DNA of 64,000 bases from contig MU119224.1 in assembly GCA_014904845.1 (NCBI GenBank), positions 248,001 through 312,000 on the forward strand, written 5' to 3'. The stretch is from Acephala macrosclerotiorum. Lineage: Eukaryota; Ascomycota; Leotiomycetes; Helotiales; Mollisiaceae. The notes under the pieces were generated by a model. It searched no databases. It worked only from the letters and a program-made list of their open reading frames with translations, and was not told the origin of the DNA. A program made the position numbers and the translations under genes. Position 1 is the first letter of the stretch; every line of letters begins with the position of its first letter. This document shows positions 1 to 12,361 of the stretch, in pieces.

Positions 1-541
1 CACGACTCCGATTCGAGAAGACAAACTGCAGCAAAACCATCGCACTGTTGACAAAGGTTCTAGAAGATTGAAATCATTTGGGTTCCATAATATGAGATCG
101 GACTCGTGATCTATCAAGGTGCAGACTGCTTCGCCTCATACCAAGAAAGTTATTGATCTTTTCATAGGCTGTATAAGTCGGCTTGATTGTCTCCGGTTCC
201 GTCCCCGTTCTTGCATAACTTCTAAGTATTGGATGATGGTTACGATGGGATGAAAGCGCTGTAAAGAAAACAAGAGTATTTCAGTCAACTGAGGAAGATC
301 TAGTTACATGAAGTAATACGATAAATGCGATGTGGCAAGATCATTTCAATTATACCAAAATAAACATATCTAGTTGGTTGTAGAAGAAAAGTCCCCAAAT
401 CTGGCAGACATTCAACCCTAGCCTAGAAATTTAGCGTCCCCTCCAACGCCATCGCGTCTCCCACAACGCGCTCTCTCATCCCAAAGATCACGACCATAAC
501 ATCTCAACACTCCACTCCACTCCCCTCCTCACCACCCAAAA
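1..541. other. Intergenic region upstream of NSE2
   Basis: No coding frame with recognisable protein content was found here. The last ~70 bases before the NSE2 start are pyrimidine-rich (CT/CA runs), as is usual for fungal leaders. Confidence 0.5.
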
Positions 542-2016
542 ATGTCTACCCAACGCCGCCACCTCGTCTCCCGCTCCCGCCAAAATGACTCCTCAACACC
601 AGCCACCAGCCGTCGAGACAGAGACTCCGAAGCCCCCACGCGTCAAGCACAACCACTAACCCTCCCACCCTACGAACCACCCACCTGTCCCCTCTCCTTA
701 TCCGCCAAGCGCAAGATTGACGAACTGCGCACCCAGCAAAACTTCGCGAAATACGAAAAACACCTCAAAGGCTCTATACAAGCCGTTTCTGACTCTGCCG
801 CTGCTTGTCAAGAACGCCTATCCGCGCGAAAAGAACACCTTGAGCAACAAGCCGCAAGAAGAAAGAGACATGGGATCGCGGATGATGAAAAACCGCAAGA
901 ACATGTTGAAGTGGAGAAATATTATAAGATATTGGCGAATAAGGTGAAGGGTGTTGTGAGGGAGAGTGATAAGGCGGTTAGGGAGTTGATTGACTTGGTG
1001 GATGAGGCGAAGATGCAGGATGGGATTTTGAGGGAGGTGGAGGAGAATATACCTGTAGCGTCAGCGATACGTCCAGCTGGGCGACGACGGGGCGAGGATG
1101 ATGAGGAGGAGAACGAGGAGCCCGAAGCTCCGGCGGAGGATCCAGAGATTTTGAGTGCGGTTGAGTTAGTGAAGAAGGCGAAGGCGGATTATAACGCGAA
1201 GTATCGGGGGAAGAGCTTGTTGCAGAGGTGTGTACTTCGTACGTCTATTTTAGCGATGAGTCTAACAAGATTGCAGATATGGCGACAATAATGACTACAA
1301 GTACTTCAAGACCGTGGTCCACGATGCTCAACATCCTGGAGACGAAAAGCCAATGCTTCCAAAAGCTACAACATGGTTCCCAGAGGAGAGTGGCAACAAT
1401 GCTGCCGAAGAAAATAGCGATGATGATGTCGTTATTGAGAGTACCAAGAAGAGTCTAAAATGTGTCTTCACAATGCGCTACTTCGAAGAACCTATGGCCA
1501 ACAACCTATGTCCCCATGTCTTCGAAAAATCCGCCATCTTCGACTATGTCAATAAATCCGGAACCGCTTTTACTGGTCCTAATGGCCAACGTGGGGAGAA
1601 GAAGGCAGAATGCCCACAGCCGGGGTGTGGCAAGGTAAGCATCTTAATGACGTTCAAAAATAGCTAAAGCTAATTCTCAGTAGATGCTCTCCATCTCCAA
1701 CTTCTACTTGGACAAACTCACTGCCAGAGATGTTGAACGCGCGAAGAAGAAGGATGCTCGTCAGGACTACAATGATGACGATGATGACGATGCAGACGAT
1801 ACTGCTGCTCCTCGTGGGACACGACGTGATCCTGAACAACTGGGAAGTGAGGATGATGAGGACGATAGTATGGACATCGATAATGTCCGCCAGAAGAGAA
1901 TGGCGAAATTCAAGAGGGAGAAGAGTCAAGGTCTGAACCAGGCTCCTCCAAGCCACCAGAGATCAGATTCATCTGAACCTGATGAGGATGAAATCGAGGT
2001 CATGGACATGGCATAG
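542..2016 (+). CDS. NSE2: NSE2/MMS21-type E3 SUMO ligase of the SMC5/6 complex
   Basis: Three exons (542-1227, 1277-1634, 1684-2016) join in phase to give about 458 residues. The second acceptor must be the TAG at 1681-1683, because the earlier CAG would put a stop in frame. The N-terminal half is helical and basic/acidic, suiting the arm that docks on SMC5. Around residues 285-350 lies an SP-RING (MIZ) zinc finger: LKCVFTMRYFEEPM, then NLCPHVFEKSAI and AECPQPGCGK, with the Cys/His ligands of the Nse2 family. The C-terminus is a very acidic tail (runs of D and E) ending in EIEVMDMA. Known family role: SUMO ligase needed for DNA repair and chromosome segregation. No neighbouring gene belongs to the same complex. 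Confidence 0.9.
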
Positions 2017-2686
2017 TGGGTGGATACTTTTGGAGTTAGGGGCACAGGTTGGGGCCACCGTGGTTAATCGGGAGGCTATGGGAAGGAGTTGAGATTAAGG
2101 AATGCAAGGTAATCAGCATTCTGTGCACTCATACATGTATACTTGGCAATAACTAGCTTGTTTCTAGCAATGTTCTTGTGTTGCTATCTTGCACAGAGTC
2201 TCCTTCATCACAAGCAGCATTCTCTCAACCTAATTCTGCTACACATGGCAACCACCCCCGGATATACAACTTCAGATCTCTCACAACATCACAACTCCCA
2301 CCAACCAACCAGCTCAACTATCGGCAGATATCCAGACATCCTCTGTGATCCAGCCGCCCCCCTGACATTCGCTTAACCGGACATAGGCACTCCACAATTC
2401 ACACCTCCGCGAATCAGACCCTTCGCCGCACACGCTCCGATCAGGCTGAGCATATCGGGGCGTGCTGGTGCGAGGCTGCCGACTAACACCAGATATCTCC
2501 GTCTGAAATTCTCTACTCATCTTACAAGATGTAAGCTTTAAATTTTTGATTGTGGGGAGGTTTTCTTCTCTTCTATACCTCATTCTCCATTTTCCATTGT
2601 CACCCATTGTTCCGGAGTCAACATCGGCTCAAGGAGCGATAGCAAGCACCTGATTTCTCACCCACCACGAAGAGACGAAGAGAAAT
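2017..2686. other. Intergenic region between NSE2 and the PEBP gene
   Basis: About 670 bases. Short open frames on both strands have no recognisable content. I see nothing beyond UTR and promoter sequence. Confidence 0.5.
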
Positions 2687-3412
2687 ATGGATTACCTCGA
2701 ACGCACAGTCTCCTACTTTACAAAGAACGTCCGCGGCCACGATGCAAAACTCTTCTTTAGAGGTCCAGCTTTCAAATCGTTCCCCGAACCAACTATTACA
2801 GTCACCTCTCCTGACTGTGGTCCTTCGTCCTCGCTACTCGACGGTAATTCGCCCTTTACTTCCCCCTCACCTCCCCTTTGAAATTTCTATACTAGGAATT
2901 CCCAAACTTCCATGCCCCGTCTGACGAGAATAATGGACTAATGAGGTGTAGTTGACCACACACAAGATGGCAAAGACCATATCCCCTCTTTGACATGGAG
3001 CCTCCCTGCAAGCATTCCGGCGGAGAGGGTCAGGGAGTATTTGATTCTGGTAGAGGATGCAGATGGTCCGATTGGGGTTCCGATCATGCATGGAGGCTTT
3101 TATCACATCCCACCCACGAAAACTAGTCTTGGACCGGAGGATTTGGTCAAGGCGGAGGGTGAGAAGAGGCATGTCGTAAAAGGAGGTTTCAAATACGCGA
3201 AGAATTTGAGGGGCTCGGTGTACGGTGGTCCTAGACCACTGAAGGGACATGGAGAGCATAGGTATTTCTACGAGATCATCGCGTTGAGTGAGACGGTGGG
3301 GGTTGAGGAGAAGGGGTTCAGTGCGTGGCCGAAAAAGGATGAACTTGTTAAGGGGGTTGAGGGGAAGGTTCTTGGGTGGGGCCAGTGGATTGGTGTTGCG
3401 ATCAGGAATTAG
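2687..3412 (+). CDS. Phosphatidylethanolamine-binding protein (PEBP), YbhB/YbcL-like
   Basis: Two exons (2687-2843 and 2952-3412) give about 205 residues. The intron has a GTAATT donor and a TGTAG acceptor and restores the sequence DGVDHTQDGKDHIPSLTWSL. PEBP hallmarks are clear: YLILVEDADGPIG (the DxDxP-type motif), HGGFYHIPP, and GPRPLKGHGEHRYFYEIIAL, which carries the GxHR anion-pocket motif. Bacterial and fungal members of this type are small soluble proteins that bind anionic ligands or phospholipid head groups. Substrate and partners cannot be read from sequence. No signal peptide or membrane segment is visible, so a cytosolic location is likely. Confidence 0.9.
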
Positions 3413-3805
3413 TGATGGCGTGAGGTGGTGGGGTTAGGTGAGAGATGAGGGGATAGCAGACGCCGGAATTGTGATTGGGAGATGTGAAGAGGAAGCGGCG
3501 ATTTTGATTTAACGGCGGAATACCTATTTGGCTTTCTTTGCTTGATTGTTTAATGCTGCTTGTTAGTTGAGGTACGGAAATAATGAAGATGAAAGTTAAG
3601 ATCTAGGCGTTGCAATCCTTAATCTAGATATCTAGGACTTGGAATCTACAAGTGTGCTTACTGTAAATGTTCAATTCAAAGAAGAAAATCTGGGATCCGA
3701 GCCACACTTTTAGTAGGGTACGCCCTTATTCTGAAGATCAGAGATTGATCCCGAAGTACTCTATATCAAAACGCTTAGCCAAGAATGCAGATCCATCCCA
3801 CCTGT
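3413..3805. other. Convergent intergenic spacer
   Basis: The 3' ends of the PEBP gene (plus strand) and the ABC transporter gene (minus strand) face each other across ~390 bases. Nothing else is recognised. Confidence 0.5.
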
Positions 3806-6800
3806 TTACTCCTTAGCTTTCTCCTTCTTCGGCCTCGGCCTCGGCACCCTCACCAACCAGTACATCCCAATCGCCCCAAAGACATTAAACACAATATAAA
3901 CCCACATCAACCCAAAATTCCTCCATCTATCATTATAATTACTATTCACCTTAGCTAGAAAAACATTCGTATCTGCCACCGCACAGAAGCTGCAATCCGT
4001 CGTAGCATTTTGGTTCTCGAGATAGCCACCTGCGAATGAGATGTAGGGAGCGAGGTATTCGGAGCAAGTTTGGCCGGAAGGAGGATTGAACTGTAGGAAT
4101 TCGATTGAGGAGCATACGACTTTGGTGTTGGCGAGGCCGGTGGACATCATGCCTGAGACGAGGTATGTGAAGGGGGAGACGCGGTACATGAATATCCAGA
4201 AGCCTGGGAGTTGGGTTGGGGACGCAAGAACACTGTCACCCCGTCAGTATTCACCCATATAGGTTTAAAAGGAAGATAGATAGCTTACCCGCAGAAGATG
4301 AGACATAGAGAGAACATCAAGTTAGCAATATTCCCCGCTGTCTCAGCGGTCTCGACTCCAGCCACCACGAGATCAGTAAAGGTACCCGCGAATATCAAAA
4401 AGCTCCAAATGAACAAGAACATCAGTCCTCCTCTCTCAGTCACAGCGTTTGTAGCCTCAGCATTTCGAAACATTCCGATGGGATAATACCAGCAGAAATA
4501 GATAATGACTCCCATCAGTGTATTCCATGGCATCTCGACAATCAGATTCGAAAGTATGAAAACGACCCAGGAGTACGTTTTAGACGGGCGTTCTCGGGAC
4601 TCGTACAGGGCACGTTGAGTACAGAAATGAGGCATGATTTGTTGGCAGAGATTTCCGAAGACGGTGAGGAGCATGAAGATTGAGAAGAGTTGATTTTGCA
4701 TTCCTTGGAGTGAGGTTGGTGACTTCCAAAATGAGAAGCCGACGAAAAGGCCCTAATATGCGTCAGTATCCACCGCAACTAATTGAGGCCGAGGGGAAAC
4801 TTACAATTGAGGTGCAAAGTGCAGTTTTAGAGTACAAATATGAAGGCGTTCGCCAGTACTGCTGAAATACACGAACAAGAACAGTGATCAGTTGTAAAGG
4901 CATGGGGGCAGCGAATGGATCGAGAGTTGTAGGATCATGTTCGACTGGCTTATGGCTCAGCTTGACTTTCATGTCGGCGAGCTCAGCTTTGATGGCTTGT
5001 CGTTCAGGAGAGTCGTGCCATACTTGAGGCCAATCGATTGTGGTTTCTGAGCCTGGAGCTGCACCGATGACCTATTGTTATTAGTAGATGAAGAAGAATC
5101 TGAGAGACGGGCGTTCACCTCCAGCATCTTTTCGGCAGGGTTGTCTTCATGTCCGAACTTCAGAGATCCGTTCTTCTCGAAGTAGTTAACCAAGACGTTA
5201 GAGTCCTTGCCAATGTCTCCGAAATATACCGTCTTGCCACCCTTGGCGAGGAAGAGAAGACGATCGAATTCCTGAAAGAGAATGGCGGACGGTTGATGAA
5301 TTGTGCAGAGAATAGCTTGACCGTTGTCTGCCAATTTTCTGAGGAGAGCAACTATAGACCAAGCTGTCTGACTATCAAGTCCGCTCGTCGGCTCGTCGAG
5401 GAATAGCAGAAGTGCAGGTTTCGCTGCTAACTCGACGCCAATGGTTAGGCGTTTTCGTTGTTCGACGTTGAGCCCTGTGCATAAGAATCAGCTTGACGCT
5501 CAAAATGTCTATCTGGCCTACGAAAAATATTCATTCAACATACCTTCACCAGGAACACCGACAACAGCATCTGCAAATGTCTCCATCTCCAGAACTTTGA
5601 TAACCTCATCAACGTATGAGATCTTCTCCTTCAGAGGAATGGCCTTCGGCTGCCTCAAAACAGCACTGAACGCCAACGCCTCTCTGACCGTAGACGTAGC
5701 CAGATGCAAATCCTGCTGCTGTACATACCCAGTCTTCCTCTGAAAACCAGTATCTCGCATTCGCCCATCAACAAACATCTGCCCAGTCACAACACCCATA
5801 GTCGTCCGACTGGCTAAAACATCAAGCAGAGTTGTCTTTCCCGCACCAGAAACACCCATCAAAGCAGTCAAAGTCCCAGGCCTCACCCAGCCATCAACAT
5901 CATCAAGAAGCCTCCTGGTCTCCTTTTTGATCTTGATATCGTAGTTTACTCCATCCCAGTGGAATACTGCGGTCTGTTTTTGGATATGTGCCGGTGCATC
6001 AGGAACGGTCTTTGTTCTTGTGAGGACGACTTCGTTAGTGACTCGGTTTTCCTCATGGGATTCTTCGTCGGTCTTTATAGCGAGGTCGGGTACTCGGCCA
6101 CGGGGGAAAAGGAGGACTTCGCCTTTGGATTTCTTGGCTGAGATGAATTCTGTTGCGGTAAGGTAGACGGCGCAGCCGAAGATCATGAGGGCTATCATTA
6201 TGCCAAGATTTCTGTTAGGTATTAGCGAAAAAACTTCGACTTCATGTAGCTATGGTTTACCTCCATAGGTGATTAGCATAGTATTGGAAGTTGACATTTA
6301 TGTAAACATCGCCATCAACAAAGTTGGCACCAGCGGCTGCCCCGGTAGTTGAACAGATTTTCTGTAAAGTCGAGACATTCTCATATCCTGGGCCTGCTGG
6401 TACGAACATTGAAGGCGAGCATGCAATCTTTCGGTTGTGGAACTAAAAATGTAAGCCAACAGTCTTAGAATTCGATGATAAATCTTACTTCGTTGACCAT
6501 CAGAGCTTCGAATGCATATGCCACGGGATTGGTCCAGTTCAGCCACCTAAGCCAGGGGTGCATATCCCTCGTTGGAATTGCAAAACCAGTATAGATGACG
6601 AGAGCCAGAATGAAGACTGCAGCAGGGGCCATTGCCTATTCATGTCAGTGATGGTCACATGCCGTTCGGTCGTGCAAGATTCGTACCTGAGACAAAGTCC
6701 TGGATAATGCTGCAATAGAGCGGAAATACATCGATATTGTAAGTGTACACATGAAAGTAAACAAATAGAATACAAAGAAATGTCCAGGAGTTCGTCGAAG

Positions 6801-8953
6801 ATTGGTCATGAAGTAGAGAGCGAGATTAAATACAGTCGCCGTGCCGATTTTGTTCGGTAAGTCGCAAATCATGGAAGCTTTTCATGTCAGCTAAGTTCAT
6901 AACTTCAAAGTGTTGAGTTTTCTCACCTATAGCTTCTGCGAAGGGATGATAGAAGGCGTATTTGGAGTGCTTCTCCACAATCGGTCGTTGGGCATACAAA
7001 GTCAGAATCTTGGATCACCGTTAGCAACTGCGGGGATAAGTCAACCACCAGGGTAACTTACTTCTAGTGCACTCTGAAATGCGGCCATCAAGATAGCAAA
7101 GAAAAGCAAGGCTCCTCGGCTATATAGACTGGCCGTATCATTCTGCAAGTTGTAAAACACACTTCCAATAATAAGCGCCATGCAAGCATTTCCAATGAAC
7201 CCCGTCAGCATAAGACTCATGTCGCCTTGCAGTCTCTGGAACCCACGATCTAGGCATAGCTTGACCTGCATAGCTACAGACAACGTGTAAGGTGACTTAA
7301 TGCGCTGATGTTTCGCCTGTGCAGCCCGGCGGCTCTCTTTGAACTTCTCCAGATGTTCTCCTCCTATCGGATGCAGTCGGTCGAATTCGTCGATCTCGTG
7401 TAAGAGTTGTGCTCTGTCCTCACTCTTGTGCCATGCTGCGGCGAACTCGTCTGGGGTGTATGGCGTCTTGCCTTCGAATCCAGGGCGCACAATGCGTTCG
7501 GCAGGACTGGTGATCGAAGTCAGGAAGTCGGCTGTGGTTTGGCGGGTTGGACAGTCGAATCCCATATTCAAGAAGTACTCTTTCGCGGCTTGGATATTTC
7601 CGAAATAGATTTGTCTACCTTCATAGAGAACGGCGACCTTGTCGAAGATCTGTCTTTGTTAGCTTGTTTGCATACATGGGATTGGAGCAAGGCATACGTC
7701 GTAGATGGATTGTGAAGCCTGATAGATTGCTACAATTGCCGCAGAGCCGGCCATCTCGGTGGAAAGTCTCAAGGTCTTGACGAATTCCAACGCAAGAGCA
7801 GAATCCAGTCCCCGAGTACTGTTGTCCCAACATTGCAGAGGGCTTCCACCAAGGGCACTGTAGGAAATCATTTTAGTGATCGAGGTTGGCAGACACCAGC
7901 AAGATCTTACGCTTCTGCAATACTAACGCGCTTCCGCTCCCCACCGCTGATACCACGAATGAAGTCATTCCCGACCTTTGTATTGATGGTGTGACTGAGT
8001 CCGAAAACTGCCATTATAACATCTCTCATATGCGCTGCGTATTGAGCTCGTGTGACGCCCGGTATTCTGTTTCTGGGCGCTGATGTGCCATCAGCAAGAC
8101 GGACGTTAACAACATATGGACCAATGCGTACCGCGAGCTCGGGCTGCGAACTCCAGAGTCTGTCCAACTGTCAATTGCGGAAAGTGAACATCCACTTCTG
8201 CTTGGTAGATGCATTCTCCTCGAAAGTCATGGTGCATTTGCTCCATGGAGATCCCTTGGTAGTTGATGTGCGACTGCTCATCCACAAAGAATCCATCGGT
8301 CTCTCCAGAGATAGTTTTCAGTAAGGTAGAGCATCCGCTGATACATGTGAGTATAAACTTCTCTGCAGAGAGAATTGATCCCACCTGCCAGGTCTTCCCA
8401 GAACAACGAGCATCTCTCCACTTCGAACCAGCCCATCAAAGCCTCTCAAAATCTGTATTTTCGTCTGTTGTCGCCTTCCTATGAGTCTTCTGAACAGGTT
8501 TCCCGTCTCTAGCGGATAGTTACCAAAAGTCTTTTGGTAATCTGTAGCCTCGCCGAATCCGTGAGCACTGAGATCCTTATACGCAATTCCAGCAATTCTT
8601 TGGGGATATCTCTCCGGATCTCGCGATGTAATGCCAAGTAACGTTTGAGTCCATGCTCTCACGCTGAATCTTTCAGACGAGGGATCCAGCAAAGGATTGT
8701 CGGTGGCATCGAACGGATTAACGTGTTCTCCGTTTGCGTCCTTGATTGAATATTGGGTGAGAGCGCGTGCCAATCGATTGATCTTGGGTTTGATCTCTTC
8801 ATCTTCAGACGAAGCAGGAATCGAATCGCGATTGGAACTTTCGTGAGTCTCTTTGTTGTGGTTTGCATCGCGGGCGTGCGCGCCAGCTCCAACGGCCTTT
8901 TCCGCGACAGCTTCAGCCTTGGGGTTGACACCCCACGGGGGTGGAGACGCCAT
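3806..8953 (-). CDS. PDR-type (ABCG) full-size multidrug ABC transporter
   Basis: Fourteen exons can be joined in phase to give about 1491 residues, the normal PDR size. From the 5' end they are 8953-8385, 8337-8132, 8079-7911, 7857-7698, 7649-7062, 7008-6927, 6877-6687, 6635-6489, 6442-6261, 6211-5544, 5474-5119, 5071-4805, 4752-4289 and 4232-3806. Layout is NBD1-TMD1-NBD2-TMD2. NBD1 has the degenerate fungal Walker [14 protein letters not shown], signature [13 protein letters not shown] and Walker B region [15 protein letters not shown]2 has [15 protein letters not shown], signature-region [14 protein letters not shown] and [11 protein letters not shown]. This asymmetry between the two sites is characteristic of PDR pumps. 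Family role: ATP-driven export of azoles, plant toxins and other hydrophobic compounds at the plasma membrane. No frameshift or internal stop was found. The C-terminus is basic (RPKKEKAKE). Confidence 0.93.
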
Positions 8954-9820
8954 AATTTAGAACAAATTGAAGGAAAGATTTCGCGAGACTAGTGAATAGT
9001 ATTAAGACTAAAGGGACACTACAAACGACATCTTGAAGTTTGGAGTTATATGAAACGCATCAAACAGCTGTTGATGTCAGAGATGAGAAAAACAAACCTA
9101 CAGCAATATTCATCTCATGTTCAGGTCCAAATGTCCCGCGTCGATAACGGGTTGCAAAGCCGAAAAATACGAAAGATACACGAATACGATTAAGAAAACG
9201 AGATCACAGCGAACTGTTGCCGAATCCTGTTGAAGCATTCGAGGTTTGTATGGAGTGAAGAGACCGGCGCTTGTGTAGTCATCCTTTCTAACCACTCAGC
9301 TGTCAACGGATGTGAAGAAGCCGATAAAAAGCAGGGCACAAGAAAGAGCAATTTTACTTGAACATGCAGGGGTGGCGGGGATGAATTGTTTCCGCCGAAG
9401 AGACGGCGGATTGTTTAAATACTGGTTTGGGTCCGAGTCCGGATGCGACAAACTTGAATTGCAGCAGACTGTCACTTGAGAGTGCGGTGCCTATGGGATC
9501 CAGAAAGACAAATAAATGTGTCAAGAAAACATGCGTAGATGCGTGAGAAATCTCGCGATATCGGGAATAAGCGGCATACGAGACCCTGCAATGGAGTGAT
9601 TGAGCGAGTGTGAAGACGAACCTTCCGCAGAACCCGTTACGAAGCTTCACTTCTCAAGTCGGCTCTTGTGGAAACTTCATTCTCCGTCGTCTCGTGGGAT
9701 ATATTGTGGGTGTCGGATTCTGCTCCCCGGAGACATAAAATGTGTGTACTGTACCATGTGCGCAGACAACTTCCAGGGAGTGAACAGAAAGTACATCTCA
9801 TTCCTCATGTAACGCCATAC
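8954..9820. other. Promoter region of the ABC transporter
   Basis: About 870 bases lie between the ABC transporter start and the 3' end of the DNA glycosylase gene. The only structured element I see is the CGG-type inverted repeat at 9391-9410. Short open frames here have no recognisable content. Confidence 0.5.
9391..9410. promoter_or_regulatory. CGG-type inverted repeat upstream of the ABC transporter
   Basis: Two perfect 7-bp arms, TCCGCCG and CGGCGGA, are separated by six bases. This lies about 440 bases upstream of the ABC transporter start. Inverted CCG/CGG triplets with a fixed spacer are the typical target of Zn2Cys6 regulators, and PDR pumps are classic targets of such factors. Function here is inference. 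Confidence 0.45.
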
Positions 9821-11302
9821 TCAAGATTTCCCACTCGAGACTCGACCGGAACGGCGTCCACCTGTACTTGGGACGTCTTCGTCTTTCTTCTGAATGGCGT
9901 TGGATGAAGCCTTGGTCAGCGCTGGCGCAGATTGGTCAACCGCTTGGCGTTTCTTCGCTCTGCCCTTTGCTGGTGCCTCTAAACTCTCAGGCTCTGATTG
10001 TTCGGGCTCTGTTTCTGTCGCAGCCTTCCTCTTTCTCGATGCCTTGACGTTAGCCTTCGCTACCTGTTCTTCGACCTTCACCTCGTCCTCTTCGGGCTCG
10101 TCCTTAGGCTTCTTTGCCTTCGCTTTCCCTTTAGCTGGCTTCTTCGATATCACAACTTCGTCACCGTCTTCCAATTCTTCGACCTTCTCCTTCTTCACGT
10201 CTCCTGCAACAGCTCCGGTTTTCTTCTGAACGCTCGGGACTATGGCGCTTGTCCTCCCACCAACTGTCAAGTGGATGATCTTCTCACCGTTCGGCAAAGA
10301 TTTCGGAGCGTCTTTCTTCCCTTTTCCCCATCGATGTTTGAATAACCACTCCTCGGGGAATTTGTCGGAGTCTGCTAGCACATCGACCGCTGTCTGGCAG
10401 ACATACATGATGGATGTATGAAGTTGTTTCAACTGTGCATCACTGAAAGTATCGCTATACTGCTCCGGATGCAGTTTCGCGTGATACATGATCTCGTCGC
10501 TACATAGCGTCAGAAAGGCTTTCGTAAAAAATGTTTAAAGGTATTCTTACCCAACCCAATTTCCAATCCCAGAAATGTTCGCTTGATCGAGGAGGAGAGC
10601 CTTGACTGGAACATGTTTCTTCCTCATTTTCTCCGTAAGCCATTCCACTGTCAGAATGTCCCGATCGATGACGGGATCTGGGCCGTTCTCCTTCAGTGGT
10701 GTCGTCTTTCTGATATCCTCAGCTGCGCAATCCACAAGCCTGATCCTGGCGAATCTTCTGGCATCTGTAAACGCAGCTTCGACTTTCGGCTGCTCCTTGG
10801 TTTCGACCGTGAACTTCCAATACTTTGGTGGCCATTCTTCCTCATCTGGTTCTTTTGGCCTGTAATGAGCTAAAGGTTCTCCTCGAATGTAAAACCATCC
10901 TGCCGGTGTCAACACGGGACCATGAAACTTTTGAGCTCACTTAAGACATACCTGTCATTCCGAAATGGAACACTGGATGCGGTGGGGACGACATTGTGAG
11001 CCTATTGCACCATTAGCCTGGCCAGAGATATATCTTGCCTGGAGAGGGATGCTACCAGAAGTATTTGCCCTGCTGACCAGCACTCATCACTTTCTTGCCC
11101 GTCAACGCCTTTTGAAATTCCGCTCCACTCGTGCCCACTTTCCCAAACACACTGGAGTCATCTTGAGCTTTGACGACTGCGAGAGTCTTGCCAACGAGGC
11201 TCTTGCGGAGATGATGAACAATAAGAGCAACTGTAATGGCAATCAGTGTCTAGGACGGCTTTGCAGATTTATCAATGACTTACCTTCAGCTATTTCAGGC
11301 AT
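9821..11302 (-). CDS. Formamidopyrimidine-DNA glycosylase (Fpg/MutM family)
   Basis: Five exons (11302-11284, 11230-11056, 11001-10952, 10899-10551, 10499-9821) join in phase to give about 423 residues. The first exon is only 19 bases and encodes MPEIAE, placing the catalytic Pro-Glu pair right after the initiator Met, as the family requires. Further motifs are HPVFHFGMTGWFYI and the helix-two-turn-helix LLLDQANISGIGNWVGDEI. No C-terminal zinc finger is seen, as in other plant and fungal members. In its place is a ~150-residue lysine-rich, low-complexity tail, probably nuclear targeting or DNA contact. Known role: base excision repair of oxidised bases, with AP-lyase activity. The gene diverges from PEX11 across a 302-bp spacer. 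Confidence 0.9.
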
Positions 11303-11604
11303 GTTGAGAGCTTAAATGAACAAAGACACTCTTGGGATGATTCCAAACGCGTAAGGCGCAAGTTTGAGGTCGACGTGAGAATGATGACGCGCAAGAACGT
11401 GACCGAGAACTAATGCCTCAACTTCAGGGCACCCTGGCATGCTCTCGGGAATCCCTCAGACTTGCCTCGGCCATCGCATGGGGCGTCTCGATAAACCCCC
11501 GGAATTTCACAGGTAAGCCATCTTCAACAATTTCCTGACAACCGCATCTCCTACTAAAGACTCACCACTCTCCCCCTTCAAAGTCCTACAGTACAGAATT
11601 CACA
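11303..11604. promoter_or_regulatory. Divergent promoter between the DNA glycosylase gene and PEX11
   Basis: A 302-bp spacer serves both start codons. No specific motif was identified. Confidence 0.5.
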
Positions 11605-12361
11605 ATGGTTGCCGATTCCCTTGTCTACCACCCCTCGGTGGCTCATTACCTCAAATTCGTTGCTACGACTGTTGGCCGCGATAAGCTCCTCCGAACCCTC
11701 CAATACTTCTCTCGATTCTACGCCTGGTATCTCTTCCGTACAAATGGGACACCGGCAGAGATTGCTCCTTTCGAGGCCATCAAGAAGCAATTCGGTCTTG
11801 CGCGTAAGATAATGCGTGTTGGCAAGAATGTTGAGCACTTCAAAGCCGCTGCGATTGCGGCCGATTCCAAGTCCTTGGACCCGATTGTGAAATACTGTGC
11901 TGTTGGCAGGCAGCTTGGATATGCCGGATACCTCACATTCGATGCTGTTACAGTCCTAGATGCCGCTGGCATTCGGAAAAGTCCTGCGACGCAACGGTTA
12001 CAGAAAGAGGCATATAGGTGCTGGATGATTGGGTTGCTCTTCAGTACTATGTCAGGCGCATATTCTCTTTATCAATTACGACTACAGCAGTCGAAGATTG
12101 ATAAGAAAGATGGAGAGGGAGCAGTTGCTACAAAGAGAATTGAGAAGTATGTACCACTGCCGACGTCTCACAGGTATAGCTGGCTAACAAATGACTAGGG
12201 AACGGTCCGCTATCAATCTCCAACTTCTCTCCGACCTTTGCGATCTTACGGTTCCGACATCAGCCATTGGCTTGACGAACTTCGATGATGGATTTGTTGG
12301 TTTGGCAGGTACCGTCAGTAGTTTGATCGGCGTTTACACACAATGGAAAAAGACTTCTTAG
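11605..12361 (+). CDS. PEX11: Peroxisomal membrane protein PEX11
   Basis: Two exons (11605-12146 and 12199-12361) give about 234 residues, the usual length for fungal Pex11. The start matches the conserved N-terminus MVADSLVYHPSVAHYLKF, followed by TVGRDKLLRTLQYFSRFYAW, the amphipathic helix known to bend membranes. Two hydrophobic segments follow, and the protein ends TVSSLIGVYTQWKKTS. Family role: elongation and division of peroxisomes, and a channel-like function for small metabolites in the peroxisomal membrane. The intron (GTATGT...CTAG) is standard. Confidence 0.93.

Noticed and set aside
9894..10345. Long plus-strand frames opposite the DNA glycosylase tail
   Set aside because: They are the antisense of a lysine/glutamate-rich low-complexity region, which favours open frames on the other strand.
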